NCBI GenBank assembly: GCA_000611775.1
Contig: KK106982.1
Location: 4,348,996 to 4,412,995 of the forward strand
Length of the DNA stretch: 64,000 nucleotides
From: Umbilicaria muhlenbergii
Taxonomy: Eukaryota > Ascomycota > Lecanoromycetes > Umbilicariales > Umbilicariaceae
Direction: 5' to 3'
A program made the translations under genes and the position numbers. Below the pieces are notes generated by a model. The model was not told the DNA's origin, did not search any database, and worked only from the letters and a program-made list of their open reading frames with translations. The first letter of the stretch is position 1. Every line of letters begins with the position of its first letter. Shown here in pieces: positions 21,888-32,186 of this stretch.

Positions 21888-22680
21888 CTATGACGAGAAG
21901 GGACGAGAGGGTGGCTCGAGGGTGGCCAGAATGTATGTAGAATGACTCATCAGACTGACGGTTCATCCAATTCCGCTGAAATAAAAACCTCGGCAACCGG
22001 CCGGCTTTCAATCACGCGGATTTTATTGAGCCCTAAGCCCGGAGCATCAGTCGTCAAGTCCACCGAGCAATACAAGGACGCGAGGCGTGTTGCAAAGGTT
22101 CCCTACGCTTTCTCCAGATCCACCATGGCTTCTGCTATGTGCTACCAAAGCCCAGCTCGTGATTCTCTGATAGTCTGAACAACAAGCTCTACCTGATACT
22201 GCAGACCCCCTCAGGTGGTGTGTTCCTCTGCTCTTCCGACTTCTTCGTCCCCCAAATGGTAAGTTGTCCGACTATAGACCACAAACATCCACACGAAGGT
22301 ATCGCAACTCCCGCAGATGCAGGGAACACACCCTAGAATCGTCCCTCATCCAGCATGGGTGTAGCGGTTGTGTTCGAGGTTCATGTCATCTGATCGGGAT
22401 GCCGTCTACAGCCCCGGAAGATTGTTTCTAAGTAATACAGATAAGTTTCAACATAGAGAGTATATGTGAATAAATGAAAAACCATATCAGAAACACTACA
22501 AGGCCAGCTGAGAATAAGTTCGTCCCCTCAACCCGTCAGAGACCGGGCATACAAGACGTCTGGCCCATGAGGAAACTCCAGCATTGATAGATGGATCTTT
22601 GGAGGCTACCAAGCGTCTCCGAAGTACATGTGAGGTCCTGAAGTGCAAAGCCAACCATCATCACCAAAGGCGGGCTCGTC
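21888..22680. other. Intergenic, possibly with missing 5' exons
   Basis: Lies between the interrupted gene and the RBR ligase gene, both on the minus strand. A frame containing CSVDLTTDAPGLGLNKIRV at about 22060-21950 could be an early exon of the interrupted gene, but no start or splice site supports it. Confidence 0.3.
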
Positions 22681-24029
22681 CTAAAGCCTGTTCCGTCTAC
22701 AGCGGTTGCAGGCTCGAAGGTGACATTGTCTGCATTCGAATATGTACTGAGGAAGTTGATAATGACACTCTTCGCATTCGTGCGGCCCACGCACATACAT
22801 CCAGCTCTGATGGTTACACTCATGTCGTTCGCGTAAGTTCTCTACCGCTTGTTCCAGCCGTCTTTGATGGACCTCAGCGTTACCAGGTCGATTATCGCGT
22901 TGGGCAATCTGGGCTCCGCGAGCATAAAGGCGCTCCTCGTTCCACTGCGGGCAGTCGCAGGTCCTCCATCGTTCGCCACAAACATAGCAGAATTCCGCGC
23001 GGCAGAGGCAACTAGGCCTTTGATTAGCACAAACGTTAGACATGATCACATTGCGACCTGTTCGTACGTCATGTGGTTACAGCCTTGTTCTAACTCCACA
23101 AGTCTTCGACAAGCATAACACCGTCGCCAGCCAGCTTCCGCAGCGGTAGCCAGGAGCTCCCGAAGGACTGTATCATTGGGGCAGTCTTCTTCATGGGAGA
23201 GTCCCTTACAGATCGTACAAGTATCCCGATGGCACCTTGAACATGAGGCCCTGTCACCAGTAATTCGGTCTGGCGGAATGAACGCAGAGCAGGTCGACCG
23301 TGCACAATAGGTTCGATCTAGTGTTGTGAACTCTATCTCCTTTTCTTTGAAGCGATCTATAAATGGCAAAGTCAAGAAATCTGACGCCATGCTGAGAGGA
23401 ATGTTCTGGCGACAGCATCGTGGCGGAAACAGTGACTCGTCAGTGGTGGACATCTGGAAGAGCTCGGACATGCAGTCCCTGCAGTACATATGGTGGCACG
23501 GTGCTTCCAGAACGTCAAATGTATGCTTCCTTTCCTGGCAAGCCACGCACTGCCTACAAAGAATGTCCGAATCCATGGTATGACCCGAGACGCCTCCAGA
23601 TGTAGAAGGCTCTCCAGTAATGTGGCTCTCCTTGGACGGACTGAAAGGGTCCGGAGGATCGTTCAGCATAGATAGCCGCCTGAGTAGCTCATCATCGACC
23701 TCGACGTACGCAAGCTTGTCCGCAACTTCTGTCAGCGAGTCTCGCATACCACCAAGTGAGCACGCTAGACGATGATCGCGGAGCGCATTTTGCTCCTCCA
23801 CCCTAGCTGCGGTGATGTAGCCCCCATCACTTTGAACTGCTTCGCTGATACTGCGCCCCATACGCCGATCAGAAGCGAACATTTCAAGGCCTTGAAGTTC
23901 TTCCTTATAGGCAATCAGAGCATAATCTTTATCAACTAAAGAACCCTGCTTGCTCTTGTTTCTGTTGGTGAGTTCGTCAATGTCGTCCAGTTGAAGCTTT
24001 GCGATAAGAGTGGCGGTAATGTCATCCAT
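22681..24029 (-). CDS. RBR-type E3 ubiquitin ligase
   Basis: Two exons, 24029..23068 and 23011..22681, encode 430 residues. RBR ligases accept ubiquitin from an E2 on RING1 and pass it through a cysteine in RING2 to the substrate. RING1 is at about residues 161-210 (CVACQERKHTFDVLEAPCHH, CRDC, PRCC), the IBR at about 225-283 (YCARSTCSAF, CSRCHRDTCTICK), and RING2 at 304-335, with the catalytic Cys at about 317 in EQGCNHMTCLC. The acceptor at GCCTAG|T was chosen over one six bases earlier because it gives the canonical CNHMTCLCRAEFCYVC. The C-terminal tail carries more Cys pairs (ECNHQSWM, HECEECHYQ, ECRQCHLRACNRC), a further zinc-binding module. The N-terminal 150 residues are helical and unrecognised. 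The substrate is unknown. Confidence 0.9.
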
Positions 24030-24499
24030 GGTATGCTCTGAGACTCCTGAGAACGTGGGGAAGTGTTGCGAACAACTGGCAGACTACCGTGCTAATGACG
24101 AGGTGGCTAAACAGTCCTTGTGTAACGTTGGCTCGACTTATTTTCGGTTAATCTTCTTTTTGATTCCGTGGTTGAAGTAGACAAACGGAGCATATGTAAG
24201 ACACTCTCAAATCGTCTTAGATGAAAGAAAGCGCAATGCAGTCTCCCGCAATATCATCCATGGTTGGCAAAATACCATGCACATATGGCTAGGATAGCAC
24301 ACAGGAATTATCGCACAGTAGAAGACGATGCAGGGGAGGTCAGAAAGGTTTCCAGAACTTGCTTCGGCTTAGCCTCTCTTCGAAATCATAGTGTTGAACC
24401 CGCCTAGTTCAGAGGTCGGAGCTTGTTTATCTTTGGGAATCCCCGCAATAACTCCGTCATCTCTCGATTTGTTCTTCTGTGGGCTGCTAGAGCCCACCG
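24030..24499. other. Intergenic
   Basis: 3' flank of the TAF3-like gene and upstream region of the RBR gene. Nothing else is supportable. Confidence 0.4.
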
Positions 24500-25208
24500 T
24501 TAGAGCTCGGATAATGGACTGCTTTCAGCACTGGGGATGCCAGAGCTAATCTTGCGCGCGGTCTCTGACTTATGTACTTGGTCCCTTTCCCGAAGCCTTG
24601 CTTCCCAAGCTTGTATGCTCTCGACGTGGCCTCCCTCAATCCTGACAGGTTTTTCATCTGCAATTTTCCCCAGTACCGTGCCCTGATAACGTGATTCTTC
24701 GCCTGTCTTGCTGTGTTTCTTCTTCAATGCTGCAAACACCCTGTCAGCCGCACGCTCGGGTTATCAAAGCGCAAAAGAAGCACCTACCGGTCAGAAAATC
24801 TTCATTCTCCCCCAACACATTCACATCCACCACCTCCCCTTCTGTGGCCGCCAACCCAGCGATCCTCCTAATTTCCTTGTTCATATCTCCCATCATCCAC
24901 TTGAGAAAAGCCTCCACGCCCCTCATATCTTCCTCGCCTCTACACTGCTCTTCCATTGCGCTTCTTTGAGGCCGTAGAGCACCAACATCTTGCAACGCCA
25001 TACGCACGTCGGTGATTGTAGGCGTGAGGTCATTGTGGTTGATGAGCGCGTGAGAGGCTGTAGTACTGGCCAATAGAACTAGGTAGCGGGCAGTAAGGTC
25101 AACAATTGTGTCCAAGACAGCGGGTTTGGTCGACTGGAAGCCAGCTGCACGGAGAATATGAAGGACAGGTGGGCGGAGGAGTGACGTGTAGAGAGCGTGA
25201 GACGACAT
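24500..25208 (-). CDS. TFIID subunit 3-like histone-fold protein
   Basis: Two exons, 25208..24788 and 24729..24500, encode 216 residues. The N-terminal 80 residues are a bromodomain-associated (BTP) histone fold: LLRPPVLHILRAAGFQSTK, LDTIVDLTARYLVLLAS, LTPTITDVRMALQDVGAL. TAF3 pairs with TAF10 through this fold within TFIID. The splice join gives EDFLTALKKKHSKTGEESRYQGT, typical of fungal TAF3-like proteins. The start at MSSHALYTSLL was chosen because the longer frame upstream is unlike the family. There is no PHD finger, unlike animal TAF3, as in yeast. TAF8 is the alternative since it has the same fold. It is divergently transcribed from TAF7. Confidence 0.8.
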
Positions 25209-25536
25209 TGAGTGCTTTTCAAGGCGCTGGTTGGAGCAGTATCCGCAGCAGGTCTTTATCCATAGTTCAACTTGATTGGTCAAAAGCCGCCACACTGTAG
25301 GACTTATCTCTATCTCTGCAGAATGTGAGACAGCCTCGCCATTGAGCGGTGGTTGAAGCTCGAGCTTCTCGAGCTAACTACTTTGAGCGATTCGCGCTTT
25401 CCATTCACAGCACCATCCAAGCTCCAAACATTTCCTTCTCTAATATCAAGCTTGACTTGCTTCCAGTTACTCCAGCTTGATTTGCTCACTCACTCTGAGA
25501 TACTCTTAACCACTCTTTGACTGCTAAACTTTCAGG
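25209..25536. promoter_or_regulatory. Bidirectional promoter between two TFIID subunit genes
   Basis: A 328-base gap separates the start codons of the TAF3-like gene (minus) and TAF7 (plus). It contains pyrimidine-rich stretches and CACTCTTTGACTGC-type sequence close to the TAF7 start and no clear TATA box. The head-to-head layout suggests shared control. No specific factor site was identified. Confidence 0.5.
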
Positions 25537-27093
25537 ATGTCGGCCCGCCCTACACTGAAGCTCAAGCTCTCGACCGCAAGCCAAACGCCTTCTCAGCCCT
25601 CCGAACCCCCTTCCACCGCCACTCCCAAAATAAAGCTCAAGTTCGGTTCCTCATCTGCACCTAAGTCATCTGTTCCTCCTCCATCGGCCGCCGAAGCTCC
25701 ACCCCCCACAGCAAAACCTAAGAGACCCCCGAAACCGAAGAAGGAGAAAGCCCCGCGTCTCTCCACACCAAAGAAGCGGGACTTCGCGGCATCCCACGCC
25801 AGCGAAAATGACGAAAAAGAAGCGCCTGCCGCCAGCGCGGCTCCTCGCCCGCAGATTAAGAAGATCAAGCTCACGTCGGCACGCACACCCATCACCCCAT
25901 TCATTCGCATGAAAGCGAAGGGGAAGCCGCCCAAACGCCCTCTAGGTGTTGGCTACGATTCGGAGTCCTCCGCCCGTGAAGAAGACCCTGCCATCGAAGA
26001 AGAGTTCATCTTACGTATGGCACCGGGGGAGGATTGCGAATACCTACGTAAAGCTGTGGAAGAGAGGCGATGGGGTCCACGTAGTGAGGGAGGAGCTGAC
26101 GTGCGGATGAAATTCTTGACCCGCGATGGGAGGAGGGCGCTTGTTACGATCAGGGGAAGGCACTACGCGGCTAGTATGGTGGATCTCCCGTGCATCATCG
26201 AGGGGATGAAGAGCTGGGACCGTAGAGGGTGGTACAAGAGCGCGGACATATGTCAGATGCTGCTTGTGTTAGGCCGTGTGGACAAAGAGGAACAGGCGAT
26301 GACGATGCTTCTCCCGGAAAGGGACGTTGACAAAACAACTTGGGCGTATGCGCATGGGTTGACTCCGCCCATGAGATGGGTCAGGCGGCGCAGATTTAGA
26401 AAGAGGGTCAGTCATCGCACGATTGAGGCGGTCGAAGAGGAGGTAGAGAAGCTAATGCAGGCCGACGAGGATTGTGAAGGGGAGAGTAAATACGAAGTGC
26501 TGGATCTCGACAGGCTACAGAGAGAGGAGAGTGCACGGCAAGAGAGTGAAGATGGATATAATATGCTGGGCAACGCCGGGATGCCAGAGGGCTCGGAATA
26601 TGGGGAGCTGGATGCTTATGGGGAGGCAGAAGACGGCAATGACTACTTCGAAGAAGAGGCAGCGGATGATGGGGATGGGGGCTTGGAAGCGGATTTGGAG
26701 ATGGCAATGATGATGGATGATGCAGAGAACGACATGTCAATGACGCCTGATGCGGCGATTACTACAGGCGCTGTGGCTGAGACACCGCTGGAGAGTCATA
26801 CCGGAGCGACGACGACTCCAGTTGCGACACCGTCCAGAGATGAATCTGGGGACGAGTCCTCGGACGAGGATGCGCCGGACGAGGTCGACGAAGACGTCCT
26901 CGAGGCCCAGCAGGATATGCAACGGCAAAGAGAAGAAATCGCGGATTTGGAGGCAGCGATCAGGAGCCAGTCAGCGGAGCTGGAGAAGCTCCAGAACCCG
27001 ATTTTGAGGACGAAGTTGATGAAGAAGATCCAGTCTCTGCGGGCAGATATGGATCTGAAGAAGGCGGCGATTGGTGAGGGCGTCGACGACTGA
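25537..27093 (+). CDS. TAF7: TFIID subunit 7 (TAF7)
   Basis: Single exon of 518 residues. TAF7 sits against TAF1 in TFIID and regulates its activity. The TAFII55 N-terminal domain spans about residues 150-265: EEFILRMAPGEDCEYLRKAV, RALVTIRGRHYAASMVDLPC, IIEGMKSWDRRGWYKSADIC and QMLLVLGRV. Before it is a Pro/Lys-rich basic region (TLKLKLSTAS, KIKLKFG, KKIKLTS), and after it comes AHGLTPPMRWVRRRRFRKRV, then a long acidic Met-rich stretch and a C-terminal coiled coil (QQDMQRQREEIADLEAAIRS). The length is typical for fungi. The coding strand is C-rich at the start and G-rich from about 26020 on. Confidence 0.93.
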   Translation: MSARPTLKLKLSTASQTPSQPSEPPSTATPKIKLKFGSSSAPKSSVPPPSAAEAPPPTAKPKRPPKPKKEKAPRLSTPKKRDFAASHASENDEKEAPAASAAPRPQIKKIKLTSARTPITPFIRMKAKGKPPKRPLGVGYDSESSAREEDPAIEEEFILRMAPGEDCEYLRKAVEERRWGPRSEGGADVRMKFLTRDGRRALVTIRGRHYAASMVDLPCIIEGMKSWDRRGWYKSADICQMLLVLGRVDKEEQAMTMLLPERDVDKTTWAYAHGLTPPMRWVRRRRFRKRVSHRTIEAVEEEVEKLMQADEDCEGESKYEVLDLDRLQREESARQESEDGYNMLGNAGMPEGSEYGELDAYGEAEDGNDYFEEEAADDGDGGLEADLEMAMMMDDAENDMSMTPDAAITTGAVAETPLESHTGATTTPVATPSRDESGDESSDEDAPDEVDEDVLEAQQDMQRQREEIADLEAAIRSQSAELEKLQNPILRTKLMKKIQSLRADMDLKKAAIGEGVDD

Positions 27094-28134
27094 TTCCAGC
27101 CGTAGCTCTACGGTGATGCGAGTGTGCATGCATGGTCAGTGAGCAAGCGTTGGTACGGTGACTGAAAGAGTATGTTCGGGGTCGTTGTTGTCGGTTCCTT
27201 GCATATGTCCATGTATACCCAAGGTCTGCCTTCCTTTGCAGTGTGCCCGTAAGCGCGGAGCACCCGATCCGTGCCTCTGCAGACGACTTCAACACCAAAC
27301 TATAGTGCAGCAGCAGGCGATCTCACGCCACGCCGCTCTCTCCAAGCGTGCTTTGTTGAGCGCTGATGCAAGACCTACCGAATGACTCGATGAAGGGTTG
27401 CCATTACTCGTATTTCATTGAGGTGTCAGCAGCCGGACTAAAAAAGTGTGCATGAGATGGCATGAGGTCTCCTGCTGCCGTCGTTGCCGCTGGGGTCCGC
27501 ATCAAGGCACAAAGCCAGCCAGTAATGCTCCCCTCGGCCCGTCTAACAGAGGAGCCCGGATTGCCCCTCTCTCACGACTTGACCTATCGGGATGATCTTC
27601 CCTCAGGTATGCAGAGAATGTGAACATGCAATGCATCGTCAGGCGCAAGTCGGTGGGGAAGGTGAGGTCGAGCTCAGCCTTGGAGTTGCGACCCAGCGCC
27701 GTGGTCAGGCAGCCTCAGCGAACGTTGTGCCAGTGTGGCCGAACCTTTTCTCATGCGGCTCTCGGGTGCGGCTTGTCCCGGTTGCACGGGGATGCGGGCA
27801 GGTTTAAGCGTTGGCCTGCCTGAAGCCTGTCCGGCCGATGCGCCCGCGCTCAGAGGCCGCCGGGGTGGGGCTGCATGCGCGAATCAGGCGAGGGCGGCGT
27901 TGGAAGCAGCGTGCGACAGCGTTCTGGACCTCCGTGGCCTTCCTTTCGCCCTTGGACCTCGTACGAGGACGAGTACCGTACCTACCGGCCTGAGAATAGT
28001 CCCTGCCATCCCTAGTTGTACCGGAGTACGTATTGCTACTCCTGCCCCACCGAGATGCAAACACCGTGGTCCGTCTTCCGTCACCGTCTGTGTGCCATCG
28101 ATATAGGCCCGCCTCTCTGTGCGCGGCTCCGAGG

Positions 28135-28193
28135 TAAGGTACGTACATGTAGCTAAGGTACGTAGCTAAGGTACGTAAGGTAGCTAAGGTGCC
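28135..28193. repeat. Tandem repeat of GTAGCTAAGGTAC-like units
   Basis: Four to five imperfect copies of a unit close to GTAGCTAAGGTAC. The motif GTAC recurs and gives local palindromes. It is a minisatellite of unknown role, upstream of the bZIP gene. Confidence 0.7.
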
Positions 28194-28493
28194 TGACTCC
28201 ATAGAGGGACGAGGACATCTACATCCGGCATCCTTGGTCGCGCGAGTCGGTTCTTGCAGCTGAGCCAGACGCCCCGTCCTTCACCGTGCAGGCGTCGAGT
28301 TCCCAGACTTGCCAATCCGTTTTGTTTTTCCTGCCAGTGCAGCCTGCTCCCGCATCGCTTGGAAAAGTTGGGACTTGGGACGCTTCGGTGATCGTCGCCT
28401 TACCAATAGTGCCCCCATTCCTCCTTCCCTGCACCTCACCTTACCGTCTTCTTCCCTACCGCTAACCTTACCTCGAACCCCTCCACCACACAC

Positions 28494-28532
28494 TAAAAGG
28501 AACCTCTAAGAGGAACCTCTAAAAGGAACCTC
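28494..28532. repeat. Three 13-base tandem copies
   Basis: Three copies of TAAAAGGAACCTC, the middle one with one change (TAAGAGGAACCTC). It lies about 680 bases before the bZIP start. Confidence 0.8.
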
Positions 28533-29212
28533 AGCCAGCCCTCTCCGGAATCCCTTCCCCTTCGTCGACCCACACGCAATCCGTCGACACTGAACGCCCG
28601 ACCCCACTGAAACGTCACAGCCAAACAAACGGACAACCGTCTTACGTATCTCCACTTATCGGTCTCACTCCAGCGCGCCGCTGCCTACCAACAACACACG
28701 GGCCATCTCACATTACTACATTACTCAGGCCATAACGTTTCCCTGCATCCCCCATCGCTTGCACTTGTCAACCACTTTACTGCAAGTCCGGCCTGTGCAG
28801 CGCCGAGCTGCATTATTGATTGCGCACCAAAAAAAGGTTACCGCATGAGAGATTAACTCTGCCTCGAGTCGTGCAGCACCGCGCCGGGGTCTGCCACTCT
28901 TGTCCTCTCTTTTAGTCGACTTGGTTCGTACTCGGCGGGTTCGTGCATTCCCACTCCACCTCGTCCGGCACACCAGCGAAGACAAGCAAACAAGGTACCT
29001 TCCACCCTACCCGTCGCATTTTCCGTCAGCGACCGTTGGCACCATGATCATATATTGAGAGACGTCACTCGAAGCCGTACTGATATCGGATGCAAGACAA
29101 CAGTTGAGCCCAAGAACGAAGACCCACCTCACAGAGCTATCCTCCAAGCCCAATCGACCCCAGATCTCTTGCATATCCAGAAACAACCGGTTTGAGGGTC
29201 TCGACTCGAACA

Positions 29213-30700
29213 ATGGCGATGATATCGCCGGTGGATTCCCGCATGGGTGGCAGTGGGGACGGTCTCAACTCACCAACTGGCGGCAATGCCTATGACAACG
29301 CAGACTCGACCGGCTCGAAGAGTCCGCTGCATATGAATCTGGGTTTCCTGAAGAACTTGACGGAAAAGAAAACAACAAGAGGTATGTATCTTGTAACGTG
29401 GCCTCAAGATACCGCATTTCGTATTCCTAACAACGTATAGATGGGCAACCACCGAAGAGGAGAGGACCTAAACCCGACAGCAAGCCAGCCCTCACCCGGA
29501 GGCAGGAGCTCAACAGGCAAGCTCAAAGGTGTGTCGCGATCACTTATAATGGCAAACGCTGCTACAAGAACGCTGAAGGCTTACGCAATGCGCAGAACTC
29601 ACCGGGAGCGAAAGGAACTATACATCAAAGCCTTGGAGGAGCAAGTCATGAAGCTCAAAGAGACGTATAGTAGCGTGGTACAAGACAAGAATGCTATCGC
29701 AGAGGAGAACCGAAAGTTAAAAGAGCTCCTTCGATTGCATGGCATTGCTTTCCCCGGTCTCGATCAATATGGACACAACGTCGTCGGTGGCGTCAGCTCT
29801 TATGGTGGCAGCTCGACCGGTAGTCGATCGGGAAGTTACTCACAGAACCAAAGTTTCAGTCCACCAACGACCGTCGGATCTGCCATCACCCCACCTGACG
29901 AATTAAACATGCAAGCCGGCAGCGAGCTCATTGGTGGTCCGCAAAGCCATCCGCGCCACCACCAGCAGGGGCTGGATTATGATCGGATAGGAATAGACTT
30001 CGTCTTAACGTCAGTCGAACCGCCCCGGCAATCGCCACATCTTTCACCTCCTCCCCGTCATCGATAGCACTTGAAGCTTCATTCAGTAACATTGCTCGAA
30101 ACGCGGCTGACTCCGGTGTGAGCAGTCTCGAACGGCCTTGCATGGACCATATGCAGTTTTTGTGCGTGCGCTCGCATCAGGAACCTCAGGAGGAGATCTC
30201 CGGCCATGCTTTGATGGCCACTTGTCCGCCGCATGAGCATATTGCCAATCACCCTGACGTTCCTTACCCGCATAAGACTTGGGATGTGCCCAATCCGGAT
30301 TTGATGAAGCTGCTGGAGCTCAGCGAGAGGCTGCCGCTTGACGGAGAGATTACGCCGGTGATGGCGTTGAAGATTATTAGGATGCACGAACGATTTTACG
30401 AACTTACTGCGGAAAATTTTGAGGTTCTCAAGGATGATCTGAAGGCTAAGATCAGGTGTTATGGGTAAGTCTCTGTCTTGGTCTTTGCAACCGTTTTCAT
30501 TGCACTCCCTCCCCTCGGTGCCCTCAGATGCATCTTATCCATTACGATAGTCCTACAGCGTTCTTTGTCTCTCATGACTCCAAAGTCATCCTTACTAATC
30601 CCGTCATAGGTTCGGAGCGGTACTCGAGGAGTTTGAAGTCAGGGATGCACTCAGTAGCGTCTTTGCTACCAAGCTGGAGAGCTACACTGCATTTGCATAG
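29213..30700 (+). CDS. bZIP transcription factor, AP-1/Yap-like basic region
   Basis: Five exons, 29213..29381, 29441..29528, 29596..30009, 30126..30464 and 30610..30700, encode 366 residues. The basic region is split by the second intron: PKPALTRRQELNRQAQ then RTHRERKELYIKALEEQV, with the N-R-Q-A-Q-x3-R pattern close to the Yap/Pap1 NxxAQxxFR signature, and a leucine zipper to about residue 125 (QDKNAIAEENRKLKELLRLH). The middle is Ser/Gly-rich. The C-terminal domain (LERPCMDHMQFL, GHALMATCPP, LPLDGEITPVMALKII, FGAVLEEFEVRDAL) resembles the C-terminal region of fungal bZIP proteins (DUF3425-like). No cysteine-rich redox domain like that of Yap1 is present, so an oxidative-stress role is not implied. 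The start is the second ATG context MAMISPVDSRM. Confidence 0.87.
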
Positions 30701-32186
30701 GGGGTTTTTAGCGACTAGCGGTCTTTACTTGTACAGAACTAGGGTGGTCAGATTGGGGCTTCGTGCGCGGTGCTAAGGAGAGCCTATAGAAGGTTGTCGG
30801 TATGCCTGTACGATATTGATCTCCGTAGCCTTGTAGTCGCCATGAGCTTTTCTTGCTCTTCCCCAATCCCAGCAATTTGAGATTGCAAGCATGATTTTTT
30901 CACTCTGATCAGCGACGTTCACCTGCCACTTCGCTGGGTGTGTTTTCACAAAGAAGGAATCACAACACTCCTCCTCACGACTATCGGGTATCGAAGGGCC
31001 CCCAGCACCACCACTTCCACACCCCCAAGCCCACCAAACCGCAACCTCCCCCCCTCCCTCCCTCCCGCCGCACCCCCTCTCTCGTCCCAGCCCCATCAAA
31101 CTCCCCACCGTCGACACCGATCCTCCCATCCCAACTGGTCCCAACAGCTCAGCACACTACATCAGTTCTCACGCGCGTCTGACAGGCAGGGTCATCCTTC
31201 CCGCCGCGCCATTGGTCACCGGCACCGGATACCGCTTCGGCTACCGGTGGCGTCGGATCGAGATTGGGCAGACGGATGGCGAAGGATGGGTGTTGTGTTG
31301 GGGGCCGGAGATTTTCTGGGACTGTTGGGTGGGGAGGGAGGGAGGGTTGGGTGAGTAAGGAGTACTGCGAAGGCTGGGTGCGGTTGGTGTGTGTGGGATT
31401 GGATGGGATGGGATGGGATGTGGTGTGGTGTGGTGTGGTGTGGTGTGGTGTGGACGATGGAGGTCATAGCCCTGTAGTTGGTAAGTTGGACGGGGGTTTC
31501 GGGCTCGCTGGGATGTGGTGTCCCGTGATGGGTTGAGGACGTTCTGTTTCACTTTGTTGCGGGCTTGGAGGACTGGATGACTCGGACGGATCGGAGAGGT
31601 GGGGGCTACAGAGAGGGGGTTTCGAGAGGGGGCAGGACGGGGGAGGCTTCGGAAGGGGGGGTGGACGACATGAGGGTGGTGTTTTAAAGCTGGGGGCCAA
31701 TGAACAATGCTTGTCCTTGTTAATGTGGATAAGGACTGTGCTGAGGTTCTCGCCGTATGGTGATTGCGTGTGCGGTTGGGGATCAGAATGAAAGGACGAC
31801 ATGATATAGTAGAAACTGTATTCATTAAAGATATTATTTACTTGATCTGAATAACCTCATCAAAAACACGATGGTAAAGGGAAACTTTGACGGTGAGAGC
31901 AGAGCAGATTCTAATGAGATGCCCGTTACTTGCGAAAGCAAGTCAGCAAGCGCCTACCTCAACGATCATGTGTCATGAGTAGATGGAGACGTTTGTGAGC
32001 GGCCCATCATAGTCCAAATCCGGACATTGATGGCTAAGCGACATCTCCACCATCGACACTTCCGCCGAACGCTACCTGTCAACCCTTCCCTCAATATCAA
32101 TCATTCACTCAACCCTTCCTGTGCGGTCCCCTGGAGCAACCTCGATCGACACCCGCCAGGAGGACGAAGCAAGATGAAGACCAAGC
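30701..32186. other. Long intergenic region
   Basis: About 1.5 kb. Bases 30940-31130 are C-rich and 31260-31640 are G-rich on the plus strand, and this produces long spurious frames on both strands. It contains the pentanucleotide array listed next. No gene is supportable. Confidence 0.4.
31396..31453. repeat. Compound pentanucleotide microsatellite
   Basis: About five copies of GGATG/GGATT run directly into about seven copies of TGGTG. The two arrays differ by two bases per unit, which suggests one array arose from the other by substitution and spread. Confidence 0.9.

Larger units (their letters stand above)
27094..29212. other. Long intergenic region with tandem repeats
   Basis: About 2.1 kb upstream of the bZIP gene, GC-rich in its first half. 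Open frames at 27592-28106 overlap on both strands and lack family signal. The stretch likely contains a long 5' leader of the bZIP gene. Two short tandem repeats are listed separately. Confidence 0.45.

Noticed and set aside
27592-28202. Several overlapping frames on both strands upstream of the bZIP gene
   Set aside because: All are antisense to one another in GC-rich sequence and lack recognisable motifs.
31241-31825. 194-residue minus-strand frame over the pentanucleotide array
   Set aside because: Its low-complexity His/Pro/Thr sequence comes from the microsatellite and a skewed region.
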